64,000 nucleotides of DNA from UBA5109 sp963975155 (GCA_963975155.1 CAXBFG010000001.1:124001-188000), one strand, 5' to 3'; shown: positions 25,435 to 34,031, counted from the stretch's first letter. A program made the numbers and translations. The notes: generated by a model from the sequence alone, not told the origin.

Positions 25435-26813
25435 TGGATTATTTGCCGCTTTTCCACAAGTTAAAGGCTCAGCCGGTTCTCCTGGTTGGAGGCGGGCAGG
25501 TTGCGCTGCGTAAAGCAAAATTTTTGTTGCGTGCCGGGGCTCACATCAGGCTTGTTGCAATGGAAATTAATACAGAACTTGCGGAATTACTGTCCACTGA
25601 AGAGCATGTTATTTTAAAACGCCTTTATCAAAGCAGCGACATTGATGATGTAATGTTGATTATCGCCGCGACTAATGACCGGGATTTAAACACGCAGATT
25701 TCGGCTGATGCATTTAGTCAAAACATTCCAGTCAATGTGGTTGACCAGCCTGAATTGTGTTCCTTTATTTTTCCTTCAATTGTTGATCGTTCCCCACTGC
25801 TTATTGCAGTCTCTAGTGGGGGGAAATCTCCGGTGCTTGCACGTTTGTTACGCGCACGTCTGGAGACCTTTATTCCTTCGGCTTACGGAGCATTGGCAGA
25901 TTTTCTGGGTTCATTTCGAGCTAAGGTAAGCAAGAAAATTGGTGATTTTACATTGCGTATGCGCTTTTGGGAAAAAGTGATTAACGGGCCGGTAGCCGAA
26001 TTATTACTGGCGGGAAAAGCTGACCAGGCTAAAGCTGTATTGGAGGTAATGCTGGAAAACAGTGATAGTGAAGTGGCTGCTCAGGGGGAGGTTTATCTTG
26101 TTGGTGCAGGGCCTGGCGATCCGGATTTACTGACTTTCAGAGCCTTGCGCCTGATGCAGCAGGCTGATGTGGTTTTGTATGACCGGCTGGTATCTCAGCA
26201 AATACTGAATATGACCCGGCAAGACGCGGAAAAAATTCATGTAGGCAAGCAGAGGCAATTGCATACGATGCCACAGGAAAATATCAGTAATTTATTGGTG
26301 ACGCTTGCGCAAGAGGGGAAGAGAGTGTTGCGTCTTAAAGGAGGAGACCCCTTTATTTTTGGTAGGGGGGGTGAGGAAATTGAAAAACTGGCTGAAGCTA
26401 AAATTCCCTTTCAAGTTGTACCTGGGATCACTGCAGCCTCAGGCTGCTCCAGTTATGCAGGTATTCCGTTAACACATCGTGATTATGCGCAGTCGGTAGT
26501 TTTTGTTACCGGGCATCTGAAGGGTGACAGATCTGATCTGGATTGGCGCCATTTAGTGCAGGACAACCAAACGGTTGTTTTTTATATGGGTTTAATCAGT
26601 TTGCCTTTGATTTGTGAGCAGTTGATTAAACATGGGCGCTCAGCTGAAACGCCTGCAGCTTTGATTCAACAGGGCACCACTCCCAATCAGAAAATATTTA
26701 CGGGAACCTTAAGCAGCTTACCGGCAATTATAAAGGCAAATAAAGTTCAGGCCCCGACTTTAATAATCGTTGGTGAAGTTGTTTCTTTGCATGCAAAGCT
26801 TGCTTGGCAATGA
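25434..26813 (+). CDS. cysG: Siroheme synthase (trifunctional)
   Basis: CysG makes siroheme from uroporphyrinogen III for sulfite and nitrite reductases. The N-terminal dehydrogenase/ferrochelatase (about 1-210) starts with the NAD fold VLLVGGGQVALRKAKFLL and contains AVSSGGKSPVLARLLR, and the C-terminal methyltransferase begins YLVGAGPGDPDLLTFRALR and includes LKGGDPFIFGRGGEE. The 459 residues match full-length CysG. It is translationally coupled to serS by a one-base TGATG overlap. Confidence 0.96.
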   Translation: MDYLPLFHKLKAQPVLLVGGGQVALRKAKFLLRAGAHIRLVAMEINTELAELLSTEEHVILKRLYQSSDIDDVMLIIAATNDRDLNTQISADAFSQNIPVNVVDQPELCSFIFPSIVDRSPLLIAVSSGGKSPVLARLLRARLETFIPSAYGALADFLGSFRAKVSKKIGDFTLRMRFWEKVINGPVAELLLAGKADQAKAVLEVMLENSDSEVAAQGEVYLVGAGPGDPDLLTFRALRLMQQADVVLYDRLVSQQILNMTRQDAEKIHVGKQRQLHTMPQENISNLLVTLAQEGKRVLRLKGGDPFIFGRGGEEIEKLAEAKIPFQVVPGITAASGCSSYAGIPLTHRDYAQSVVFVTGHLKGDRSDLDWRHLVQDNQTVVFYMGLISLPLICEQLIKHGRSAETPAALIQQGTTPNQKIFTGTLSSLPAIIKANKVQAPTLIIVGEVVSLHAKLAWQ

Positions 26814-26854
26814 GCCCTGAGATTAAGTCCTGGAATTATGGCGATGAAGCTATA

Positions 26855-26896
26855 AATACTCAGTAAATGAGAACTAAGTGGCATAATCTGAGTATT
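26855..26896. repeat. 9-bp perfect inverted repeat upstream of the cyclase-like gene
   Basis: AATACTCAG (26855-26863) and CTGAGTATT (26888-26896) are exact inverted copies separated by 24 bases, about four helical turns centre to centre. They lie between cysG and the 26959 gene. There is no T-run, so an operator is as likely as a transcript hairpin. Confidence 0.6.
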
Positions 26897-26958
26897 GCTT
26901 GCATTATCTTCTATCAGCCATTGTAATATCGAAATACAGCATTTTAACTTGAGGGCAT

Positions 26959-29229
26959 ATGTCAGAAAACCTATTTGATCGTGTGAAAATTCCTCAAGCC
27001 TGGCATCTGGATATATCCGGCATGCAGAAAGGCATCGATAACTATCATGTCGATGTGAGGTTAAGTAAACTTTTTTGTTCTGATCTGAAAATTCTGATAA
27101 CTGAATTAATTAGACGAGAAACCGATCAGAAAAACTTTCAGGGTGATACCGAGAAAGCGTTTTCCCCGCTGAGCAAAAGCTATCTGGATATGATGACTGT
27201 GCTTATCCACCGGGTGAAGACAGATCTAACCGTGGATGAAGTTTGTTTTCTGCAATTCTCAGTTGCAAAATTTATTATCGACTCCGTTACTTTGGCGCTG
27301 AATTCAGTTATTACAGAAACCAAGAAGCAGGCTACTAATTTACGAAATCAGGGATCCATGCAAGTTCTGAAAGTGCAGCATCAACTAGCCTGGTTGAGCA
27401 AGCATTACAATTCAATTGCTTACCTTGTTAAAAAACAGATTTTCGAGCATCTACACCGAACAGAATATCGGCAACTGCGGGTTATACGAGAGCAGTATTT
27501 GGGGACCAATGTTATTGATTTCCAGGATTTTCTGTCTAATATCTTGATGCTTAATCGTGACCTTAACTCTTCCCAGTTCCTCATTGAACACTATATTAGT
27601 TGGGGCGGCGACCTGGAAGAAAGCGAATTCCCTGCAGTTAATGAAGCTCTGGAAGCCTTATTGCTGAAAGAGCTGCCTGAGCTGGAAACGCAGGTATTAT
27701 TTGATAATTCAACTGGTGATAAAGAACTCGAAGTATACGATGACCTTAGGGGCTTAAGAGCCCTTCAATACTATCTGGGTCCTGCTCCGAACATGCGAAA
27801 TAATGTACGCGAAGACTTTTGTTGGCTGGAGTCTCCACAAAATATCAAAATACTTTTCGATTCTGAACGGCTTAGAGAGGATATTCCAGAGATACGAAAA
27901 CAATTTGATGCCAAAACAGCCAGAGCATTTGCCAGGCAGATTAAAAAGCTGGAAAAGATTCTGAAACGTTTTGGCGTTTTGTTAAAAAAGAAAAAATATC
28001 TTACGCACTTTATCGCATCCTATGAGGCCAGGAAAATATGGTCAAATGAATTTAATGGAGAGCTAGACCCTAAGCTTTTGTGTCAATACCTGGCTGGGGA
28101 ATGTTCAATTAAACGTTTACAGGACCCTGCACTTGGAGGCAGGGTGATTACTGACAATGAGATGCTTTTACTAAAAAATTCGCTCAAGGAGATTGCACAA
28201 GCAAGCAGTAAGAACCTGAATGATAAACTAATAGATATTCTTACGGATATCTCCCGTTTCAGATTGCATTTAAAGTACACACGCTTTGCGCATCGAATCT
28301 TTAATCGCCTGTCTATCTTAACAGATGCAAACGATATTGATTTATCAAAGCAAGCAAGAACCTTATTTCTCTTGCCCTGTTCGACCGAAATTGAGGATGA
28401 TGAGGCGAAAATAGTTCATCACACGATCATGAAGGCAGATGTGCGTGGCTCGACAGTGGTAACTGAAATGCTGGAAAAGAAAAATTTGAATCCTGCTTCA
28501 TATTTTAGTCTGCACTTTTTTAATCCTATCAATGAAATTATTCCGGTTTATGGTGGCAATAAGGTCTTTATTGAAGGGGATGCCATTATTTTAAGTTTTC
28601 TTGAATATGAGCATATGCCACAACAATGGTTTTCTGTAGCCAGAGCCTGTGGATTGGCGAGATCAATGCTGAGGATTATTCAGGCCAATAATAATTTTGC
28701 CAGGCAGTCTGAATTACCTAACCTTGAGTTGGGCATTGGAATCTGCTTTTCGGAGGAATCCCCAAGGTTCCTGTTCGACGGAGACCAGCCCATTATGATT
28801 TCTTCTTCAATTGGACTGGCAGACAGACTTTCCTCCTGTTCTTGGAAATTGCGTGAAAGCTTACAGAGCAAAATATTTAATGTTGAAGTGCTGGCTTATG
28901 CAGATGATGATCGTGAAAAGGGTGAAAAGGGTCAGCAAATGATCCGTTATAATGTGAATGGAATTTTGCTGGAAAATCAGGCATTTGCAAAACTTCAGAA
29001 GGAAGTGAAGCTGCGAAAAATCAGCGCTACATTTGGGGGGCGTCAGGAAAATCTGTATTACGGACTATACGATGACCTGATGGGTAAGCGGCACGATATA
29101 GTGGTACGGGAAGGTCGTGTTGGTTTATGGGAAAACGACTCTTTCACTCATGGTACAGAGACTGCAGAACCTTACTATGAAGTTGTCACTAATGGTAAAG
29201 TTATCTCCATGCTCAGGGAAAAGTTATAA
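26959..29229 (+). CDS. Unrecognised protein with class III nucleotidyl-cyclase-like C-terminal domain
   Basis: I do not recognise this 756-residue protein as a named family. It has no signal peptide or membrane helix. The first 480 residues look alpha-helical and charged, including a Lys-rich segment near 335-355. The C-terminal third resembles a class III cyclase domain. KADVRGSTVV supplies a metal-type Asp (D494). FIEGDAIILSF supplies the second (D541), 47 residues on, close to the 44 usual in cyclases. GIGICFSE and IGLADRL follow, with R623 where the transition-state Arg sits. By hand alignment the usual purine Lys/Asp and the catalytic Asn are replaced (F537, I612, G619). A further 110-residue C-terminal piece follows. 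Function is unknown. GAGGGCAT lies before the ATG. Confidence 0.7.
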   Translation: MSENLFDRVKIPQAWHLDISGMQKGIDNYHVDVRLSKLFCSDLKILITELIRRETDQKNFQGDTEKAFSPLSKSYLDMMTVLIHRVKTDLTVDEVCFLQFSVAKFIIDSVTLALNSVITETKKQATNLRNQGSMQVLKVQHQLAWLSKHYNSIAYLVKKQIFEHLHRTEYRQLRVIREQYLGTNVIDFQDFLSNILMLNRDLNSSQFLIEHYISWGGDLEESEFPAVNEALEALLLKELPELETQVLFDNSTGDKELEVYDDLRGLRALQYYLGPAPNMRNNVREDFCWLESPQNIKILFDSERLREDIPEIRKQFDAKTARAFARQIKKLEKILKRFGVLLKKKKYLTHFIASYEARKIWSNEFNGELDPKLLCQYLAGECSIKRLQDPALGGRVITDNEMLLLKNSLKEIAQASSKNLNDKLIDILTDISRFRLHLKYTRFAHRIFNRLSILTDANDIDLSKQARTLFLLPCSTEIEDDEAKIVHHTIMKADVRGSTVVTEMLEKKNLNPASYFSLHFFNPINEIIPVYGGNKVFIEGDAIILSFLEYEHMPQQWFSVARACGLARSMLRIIQANNNFARQSELPNLELGIGICFSEESPRFLFDGDQPIMISSSIGLADRLSSCSWKLRESLQSKIFNVEVLAYADDDREKGEKGQQMIRYNVNGILLENQAFAKLQKEVKLRKISATFGGRQENLYYGLYDDLMGKRHDIVVREGRVGLWENDSFTHGTETAEPYYEVVTNGKVISMLREKL

Positions 29230-29260
29230 CGGCAAGTGTGATATCAAATCAACCGTAATT

Positions 29261-29320
29261 CTGTATTGATCTGTATTGATCTGTATTGATCTGTATTGAT
29301 CTGTATTGATCTGTATTGAA
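29261..29320. repeat. Six-copy 10-bp tandem repeat
   Basis: CTGTATTGAT is repeated five times without error, followed by a sixth copy ending in A. It begins 32 bases after the cyclase-like gene's stop and is non-coding. The unit length equals one DNA helical turn, and the core TATTGA is shared with the array between clpS and clpA. Confidence 0.95.
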
Positions 29321-29434
29321 GTGGGGGACAACTGAGAGTGTTTTGATTTTGGTGATAAGAATGTTGCTGCCTTATCTGCTGCCTTATTTGCCACACAAAA
29401 GCCATATACACACGAACAGATACCCGGAAATTGA

Positions 29435-29460
29435 AAAGCGCTAAGCTGACTTAGCGCTTT
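29435..29460. terminator. Bidirectional hairpin terminator candidate
   Basis: AAAGCGCTAAG, loop CTGA, CTTAGCGCTTT: a perfect 11-bp stem with a 4-base loop. It ends transcripts of the cyclase-like gene (plus) and of the mini-gene at 29513-29635 (minus). The T-tract is short on either strand, somewhat better on the minus strand. Confidence 0.7.
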
Positions 29461-29512
29461 ATCTTAAGGTTTTCTTCTTCCGAGTCTGCACGACGCTGTC
29501 TAGAATTAACAA

Positions 29513-29635
29513 TTAGGTCTTCTTCCTCTGTTTGCGTTTCGGGTTTTTAACCTTTTTTGTCTGTCTGCTTTGCTGACCTACAGCTGTGTTTATTGCGCTT
29601 GCTAGCAGCTCAGTTTCCCAATTTTTATATGACAT
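29513..29635 (-). CDS. Small basic protein, 40 residues
   Basis: A short gene found by eye: ATG at 29635, stop TAA at 29513. It is preceded by an ideal Shine-Dalgarno AGGAGG (29643-29648) with 7-base spacing. The peptide starts MSYKNWETELLASAINTAVG and ends in a strongly basic tail (KKVKNPKRKQRKKT), suggesting nucleic acid or ribosome binding. It has its own candidate promoter (TTGTAA 29698-29703, 17 bases, TACTTT 29675-29680) and a hairpin terminator at 29435-29460. I recognise no family. The good RBS, terminator and composition argue that it is expressed. Confidence 0.6.
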   Translation of the reverse strand: MSYKNWETELLASAINTAVGQQSRQTKKVKNPKRKQRKKT

Positions 29636-29645
29636 ATCGATGCCT

Positions 29646-29658
29646 CCTGTTCGACAGG
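29646..29658 (-). promoter_or_regulatory. Hairpin overlapping the mini-gene ribosome binding site
   Basis: In the minus-strand RNA, CCUGU-CGA-ACAGG forms a 5-bp hairpin whose 3' arm ends inside the AGGAGG Shine-Dalgarno. Folding would partly hide the ribosome site. The stem is short, so the effect is uncertain. Confidence 0.35.
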
Positions 29659-29684
29659 CAGCAATACTAACACAAAAGTATTTT

Positions 29685-29700
29685 TAATGTATATACATTA
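29685..29700. promoter_or_regulatory. 16-bp perfect palindrome, operator-like
   Basis: TAATGTATATACATTA is a perfect 16-bp palindrome lying between the candidate -35 and -10 of the mini-gene, and 22 bases past the end of the dehydrogenase gene. Its symmetry and placement suit a dimeric repressor site. Confidence 0.5.
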
Positions 29701-29722
29701 CAATTGCTTTGTTAATCGTTCG

Positions 29723-31018
29723 TTAAGGAAAAACACCTCTAAGTAATTTTGCCTCGGCAACACGGCTGATGCCTTCGAGTAATGCCGCAGTACGCATATC
29801 CACATTATCACGCTGACTGCGTAGCAATGTGCGTTGAAATGCCGCGACCATGATTTCATGTAAACGCTTATTGACCTCATCTATGGTCCAGGCGAATTCC
29901 TGCGTATTTTGAACCCATTCAAAGTATGAAACTGTAACGCCGCCTGCATTTCCCAGAATATCTGGAAGCACAAAGATATCTCTTTCTCTCAGAATTCTGT
30001 CAGCTTCCAGTGTGGTAGGGCCATTAGCACCTTCAGCCAGCATTTTGCATTGTAAGTAAGGCGCATTTTGCTCGGTTATCTGATTTTGCAGCGCGCATGG
30101 AGCCAGAATGTCACACTTCAGTTCCAGTAATTCATTGTTGCTGATCTCATCCGCTTCGGCATAGCCCTTCAACATGCCATGTTCGTTAAGGTGATCATCA
30201 ACGGCACTTAGGGGGAGTCCCTTGCTGTTATGTATGCCGCAGCTGACATCACTAATACCGATAATTTTTACGCCTAGCTGCTCAAGAAACATGGCCGCGT
30301 TACGGCCAACATTCCCGTAACCCTGGATGACAGCGGTGGCATTTTTTAAATCAAGCCCGATATGAAAAGCGGAATCCTGAATGAGATATACCAAGCCGCG
30401 TCCGGTAGCTTCTTCGCGCCCGTGAGACCCGCCCAGCACAACCGGTTTTCCGGTAACTACCTCGGGAACAGAATGACCAACCTGCTGGCTGTAGGTGTCC
30501 ATGATCCAGGCCATAATCTGGGCATTGGTTCCCATGTCGGGAGCGGGAATATCTTTATCCGGACCAATCATATTGAAAAATTCCATGGTGTAGCGTCGCG
30601 TCAGACGCTGCAGTTCTGATCTGCTCATTTGCTGTGGATTGATACGAACTCCCCCTTTGGCGCCACCGAAGGGCAGGTGCATAAGCGCGCATTTCCAGGT
30701 CATCCACATGGCAAGTGCAGATACTTCTCCCAGACTGACATCTTCATGGTAGCGGATGCCACCCTTGGTTGGACCCATGGTAAGGACATGCTGGACCCGG
30801 TAACCAAAGACTGTTTGCACTTCGGAATATTTATCCTTGCGGCATGGGAAACTGGCAATTTGTGCGCGTTGCGGGAACAAGAGACGTTTACGGATATTGT
30901 CATCAAGCTCCATTAAACGTGATGCCCGCAAGAATTGACGCTGGGCCAGGTTAAACATGGGAGAATCCCATTCAGCCTGAGGTATTTCAGTTTCTGAATG
31001 TTGATCAATAATATCCAT
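29723..31018 (-). CDS. Glu/Leu/Phe/Val dehydrogenase family, glutamate dehydrogenase
   Basis: A 431-residue amino-acid dehydrogenase, most like NAD-type glutamate dehydrogenases. The substrate region is GPTKGGIRYHEDV followed by PFGGAKGGVRINP with the catalytic lysine (about residue 117). DIPAPDMGTNAQIMAWIMD and the NAD fold VIQGYGNVGRNAAMFLEQLG come next. GNAGGVTVSYFEWVQN is the C-terminal signature. AGGAG lies 8-9 bases before the ATG. It links 2-oxoglutarate of the nearby TCA genes with ammonia metabolism. Cofactor preference is inferred. Confidence 0.92.
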   Translation of the reverse strand: MDIIDQHSETEIPQAEWDSPMFNLAQRQFLRASRLMELDDNIRKRLLFPQRAQIASFPCRKDKYSEVQTVFGYRVQHVLTMGPTKGGIRYHEDVSLGEVSALAMWMTWKCALMHLPFGGAKGGVRINPQQMSRSELQRLTRRYTMEFFNMIGPDKDIPAPDMGTNAQIMAWIMDTYSQQVGHSVPEVVTGKPVVLGGSHGREEATGRGLVYLIQDSAFHIGLDLKNATAVIQGYGNVGRNAAMFLEQLGVKIIGISDVSCGIHNSKGLPLSAVDDHLNEHGMLKGYAEADEISNNELLELKCDILAPCALQNQITEQNAPYLQCKMLAEGANGPTTLEADRILRERDIFVLPDILGNAGGVTVSYFEWVQNTQEFAWTIDEVNKRLHEIMVAAFQRTLLRSQRDNVDMRTAALLEGISRVAEAKLLRGVFP

Positions 31019-31767
31019 CTATTTGGCTCCTGGCTAAAACATTGTGGGTAAAGATACCTGCTAGTGAAAGAAAAGTCTTTACGCGAATTTGTCTTTAATT
31101 TTCAACTTAGCTCCTTCTATAAATCTTTAATTTATGAATTCACCATAGTGACTTTTCAGAAATAATTCTCCTGAGCGACCACTAATAAGCTCAGGATTTT
31201 ATCCGGCTAATCAGCAAAGATAGCGTCGATATCATGTAGCAGCAGAATAGGCGGTATCAGTTAATCGATGTCCCGGGTATTTTCAGGCAAAGGGAAGATG
31301 AAGGTATGCTTTGTTTTTAAGATTTGTTTGCTTTTCAAGTTTTAAAACAACTAAGTATGGCCTCTAGATAAGGAGGTATTTATTAAAGATAAAAATGTTA
31401 TATAGCATTTAAAAACAATAAGATATGTTATATTTTTAAAGCTAAATATAGATAATTAAAAGTTCTATTTGGCTCTTACGCGCTGCTGGCGTCCTATTCA
31501 TAATTGACCAGTATCAGCACTGATTAAATGTGGTTAACACACTTGTGCTTAGGATATTTCGGGAAAGAGCTCAGGGCAAACAGTAGAGGAGAGGGGGCTT
31601 CTATAACATTATAAATTTCAAGCTGAAGCTCTTCCCAAAAGTAGCGCAGGGTTTCGTGTCGCTAATTCAGTTATCATCCTGATGTTATCGTGAATTCTGA
31701 GTGAATAAACGGCTATTACTCCACCCCAGAGTCAGATAATCCTTTTGACAAATTAAGTGTTGAAGTT
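31019..31767. other. 749-base intergenic region without a credible gene
   Basis: Very AT-rich in its middle (about 31360-31470). No ORF with a convincing start is seen. It holds a hairpin CCTGAGC/GCTCAGG at 31170-31195 followed by ATTTTAT, an AGGAGG at about 31371 leading only to a 5-codon frame, and long-range inverted arms GGGAAAGAGCT (31561-31571) and AGCTCTTCCC (31627-31636). It must contain the upstream control regions of both divergent neighbours, but no near-consensus promoter stands out. Confidence 0.6.
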
Positions 31768-32241
31768 ATGAATATTCGAATTGCTAAAAAGAAAGATGCT
31801 GAGATTATCTTTGAGCTGATCAAGGAATTGGCATCATATGAAAAGGCTGCACAGGAAGTCCTGTGTTCTGTTGATGATGTTGAGGCCAGTCTCTTTGGAG
31901 CCGACGCCAAAGCTTTCGCGCTCATTGCTGAAAACGATAACACGGTCTATGGCTATGCAGTTTACTTTTATAACTATTCAACCTGGCTTGGAAAAAACGG
32001 TATTTACCTGGAAGATGTTTATGTAAGACCGCCATATAGAAATCAGGGTATCGGGAAAGCATTATTAAAGTATGTTGCGAAAATTGCCGTAAATGAGAAT
32101 TGTAGTCGCTTTGAATGGGCTGTGCTTGACTGGAACACGCCCGCTATCGAGTTTTATGAGTCCCTCGGCGCCAAAGCTCAGGACGAATGGATAAGCTATC
32201 GGCTTAGCGGTGAAAAACTCAAGCAATTTGCCTTAAGCTAA
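31768..32241 (+). CDS. GNAT-family N-acetyltransferase, diamine/thialysine type
   Basis: A 157-residue acetyltransferase of the SSAT-like GNAT group. Its order of motifs is typical: MNIRIAKKKDAEIIFELIKE at the start, the acetyl-CoA loop YLEDVYVRPPYRNQGIGKAL (about 90-109, RxxGIG), and WAVLDWNTPAIEFYESLGAK near 125-144. Family members acetylate diamines, polyamines or thialysine; the substrate here is not determined. It stands alone between the gdh-like gene and gltX. Confidence 0.88.
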   Translation: MNIRIAKKKDAEIIFELIKELASYEKAAQEVLCSVDDVEASLFGADAKAFALIAENDNTVYGYAVYFYNYSTWLGKNGIYLEDVYVRPPYRNQGIGKALLKYVAKIAVNENCSRFEWAVLDWNTPAIEFYESLGAKAQDEWISYRLSGEKLKQFALS

Positions 32242-32301
32242 GCTTGTTTTTTCCTGGTTACCAGGATTTCGAATGACTGAGCCCTAAGCGTCATCTTCAA
32301 G

Positions 32302-32307
32302 TATAAT
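32302..32307 (+). promoter_or_regulatory. -10 element for gltX
   Basis: A consensus TATAAT followed by GCGCG lies 35 bases before the gltX ATG. No good -35 hexamer is evident at 16-18 bases. The GC-rich discriminator resembles that of the tRNA promoter downstream. Confidence 0.5.
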
Positions 32308-32342
32308 GCGCGATCTTTGCCTAACAATAAAACTGGAAAGTT

Positions 32343-33845
32343 ATGACCGTCGTCAGAACCCGAATTGCACCATCCCCAACTGGGGATCCCCATGTTGGAA
32401 CGGCCTATATTGCCTTGTTCAACCTCTGTTTTGCCCGCCAGCATGCAGGTAAATTTATTTTAAGAATTGAAGATACCGATCAGCTACGCAGCACACCTAA
32501 GTCTGAGGCAGATATTTTAGCCGCTTTAGGCTGGCTTGGTCTGAACTGGGATGAAGGGCCTGATAAGGGTGGCGACTTTGGGCCTTACCGGCAAAGTGAA
32601 CGAACTGATATTTACAAAAAACATGTTGATCAGCTTCTGGCACAGGGTAATGCTTTTCACTGTTTTTGCAGTTCAGAGCGTCTGGATGAATTACGGACGC
32701 GACAAATGGCAGAGAAAAAGGCCCTGGGTTATGACGGACACTGCCTGCAACTTGATGAAACTGAGGTCAAGGAAAAGCTCTCAGCAAATATTCCGCATGT
32801 AATTCGGATGAAAATTCCGACTGCAGGAACCTGTGTTGTTAAAGACATGCTGAGAGAAGATGTTGAGATTGAATGGCAGCAGATCGATATGCAGGTCTTG
32901 ATGAAATCAGATGGTTTGCCTACCTACCATCTGGCAAATGTAGTGGATGATCATCTGATGGAAATTACACATGTTATTCGTGGGGAAGAATGGATAAATT
33001 CCGCCCCGAAGCATTTATTGCTCTATCAATATTTTGGCTGGAAAGCCCCGCTTCTCTGCCATATGCCATTGTTGCGCAATGCCGACAAAAGTAAATTAAG
33101 TAAACGTAAAAATCCGACCAGCATCGGCTATTACCAGCGTATGGGTTACCTGCCGGAAGCGGTAACAAATTATCTGGGCATGATGGGCTGGTCTATGCCG
33201 GATGAACGCGAAATGTTTTCAATACCTGAAATGGTAGAGCACTTTGATATAAAGCGGGTATCGCTTGGCGGTCCTGTGTTCGATACCGAAAAACTGGATT
33301 GGTTAAACGGTCGTTATTTACGTGAAACCTTATCCGATGAAGAGTTTATGCAACGCTTTTCACAATGGGCCTTTCGTCCCGACATGCTACAGGCAATCGT
33401 TCCCTTGATTAAACAGAGGGTAGAACGTTTTACCGATATAGCGCCCCTTACTGCTTTCTTTTTTTCTGGATTGCCGCCTATAAGTGAGCAGAATTTTGAA
33501 CATAAGAAATTGACTCCTGACGACAGTAAAAAAATATTGCAGTATCTCGCATGGGATCTTGAAACTCTGGAAGCCTGGCATCGTGATCGAATTGAAAAAA
33601 TGTTGATGCAGCTGGCCGAGAAAATGGGTTTTGCAGTACGAGACTTTTTGTTTCCGATTTTTATTGCGATAGCGGGTAACCCGGTTTCAACTTCTGTGAT
33701 CGATTCGATAGCCGTGTTAGGCCTGGATATAGTCCGGGCTAGATTAAGACACGGGATAGAAATCCTGGGTGGCGTTTCAAAAAAACAGCTGAAAATTCTT
33801 GAAAAGGAATATGCTGTTTTGGCTCATCAACAACTGTCATCTTAA
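32343..33845 (+). CDS. gltX: Glutamyl-tRNA synthetase
   Basis: A class I synthetase of 500 residues. The HIGH-type motif is APSPTGDPHVGTAYIALFN (about 9-27) and the KMSKS motif is DKSKLSKRKNPT (about 250). A cysteine-containing zinc-like region, FHCFCSSERLDEL, lies near 105. FRxxDTD-type substrate recognition is RIEDTDQLRS. The length fits the discriminating Pseudomonas-type GluRS. Its cognate tRNA-Glu lies about 220 bases downstream. Confidence 0.97.
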   Translation: MTVVRTRIAPSPTGDPHVGTAYIALFNLCFARQHAGKFILRIEDTDQLRSTPKSEADILAALGWLGLNWDEGPDKGGDFGPYRQSERTDIYKKHVDQLLAQGNAFHCFCSSERLDELRTRQMAEKKALGYDGHCLQLDETEVKEKLSANIPHVIRMKIPTAGTCVVKDMLREDVEIEWQQIDMQVLMKSDGLPTYHLANVVDDHLMEITHVIRGEEWINSAPKHLLLYQYFGWKAPLLCHMPLLRNADKSKLSKRKNPTSIGYYQRMGYLPEAVTNYLGMMGWSMPDEREMFSIPEMVEHFDIKRVSLGGPVFDTEKLDWLNGRYLRETLSDEEFMQRFSQWAFRPDMLQAIVPLIKQRVERFTDIAPLTAFFFSGLPPISEQNFEHKKLTPDDSKKILQYLAWDLETLEAWHRDRIEKMLMQLAEKMGFAVRDFLFPIFIAIAGNPVSTSVIDSIAVLGLDIVRARLRHGIEILGGVSKKQLKILEKEYAVLAHQQLSS

Positions 33846-33860
33846 TAATCCCTTTATTCC

Positions 33861-33889
33861 TTGACAGTGTGAAGGGTGCTGTCTAGAAT
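33861..33889 (+). promoter_or_regulatory. Strong stable-RNA promoter
   Basis: TTGACA (33861-33866), exactly 17 bases, TAGAAT (33884-33889), then GCGCG. This is a near-consensus sigma-70 promoter with a GC-rich discriminator of the kind found at stringently controlled tRNA operons. It drives the two tRNA genes. Confidence 0.85.
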
Positions 33890-33955
33890 GCGCGTCTTTG
33901 CTGATTTCTGGTCGGCAAATGCTCGCAACGGTAAGTATGTTTGTAGGGTAAAAGC

Positions 33956-34031
33956 GGGGCCATAGCTCAGCTGGGAGAGCGCAACGCTGGCAGCGTTGAG
34001 GTCAGGAGTTCGATCCTCCTTGGCTCCACCA
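33956..34031 (+). tRNA. tRNA-Ala (GGC)
   Basis: 76 bases with encoded CCA. The acceptor stem is GGGGCCA/TGGCTCC, the D-arm GCTCAGCTGGGAGAGC, the anticodon stem CAACG/CGTTG with loop CTGGCAG (anticodon GGC), and the T-arm contains GTTCGATC. The G3-U70 wobble pair of alanine tRNAs is present. Confidence 0.97.

Noticed and set aside
26959..29229. GGDEF diguanylate cyclase identity for the unknown gene
   Set aside because: No GG(D/E)EF signature is present; the spacing of Asp residues fits class III cyclases better.
30362..30916. Two plus-strand frames (85 and 95 codons) inside the dehydrogenase gene
   Set aside because: Both are antisense to conserved cofactor-binding segments of the glutamate dehydrogenase gene.
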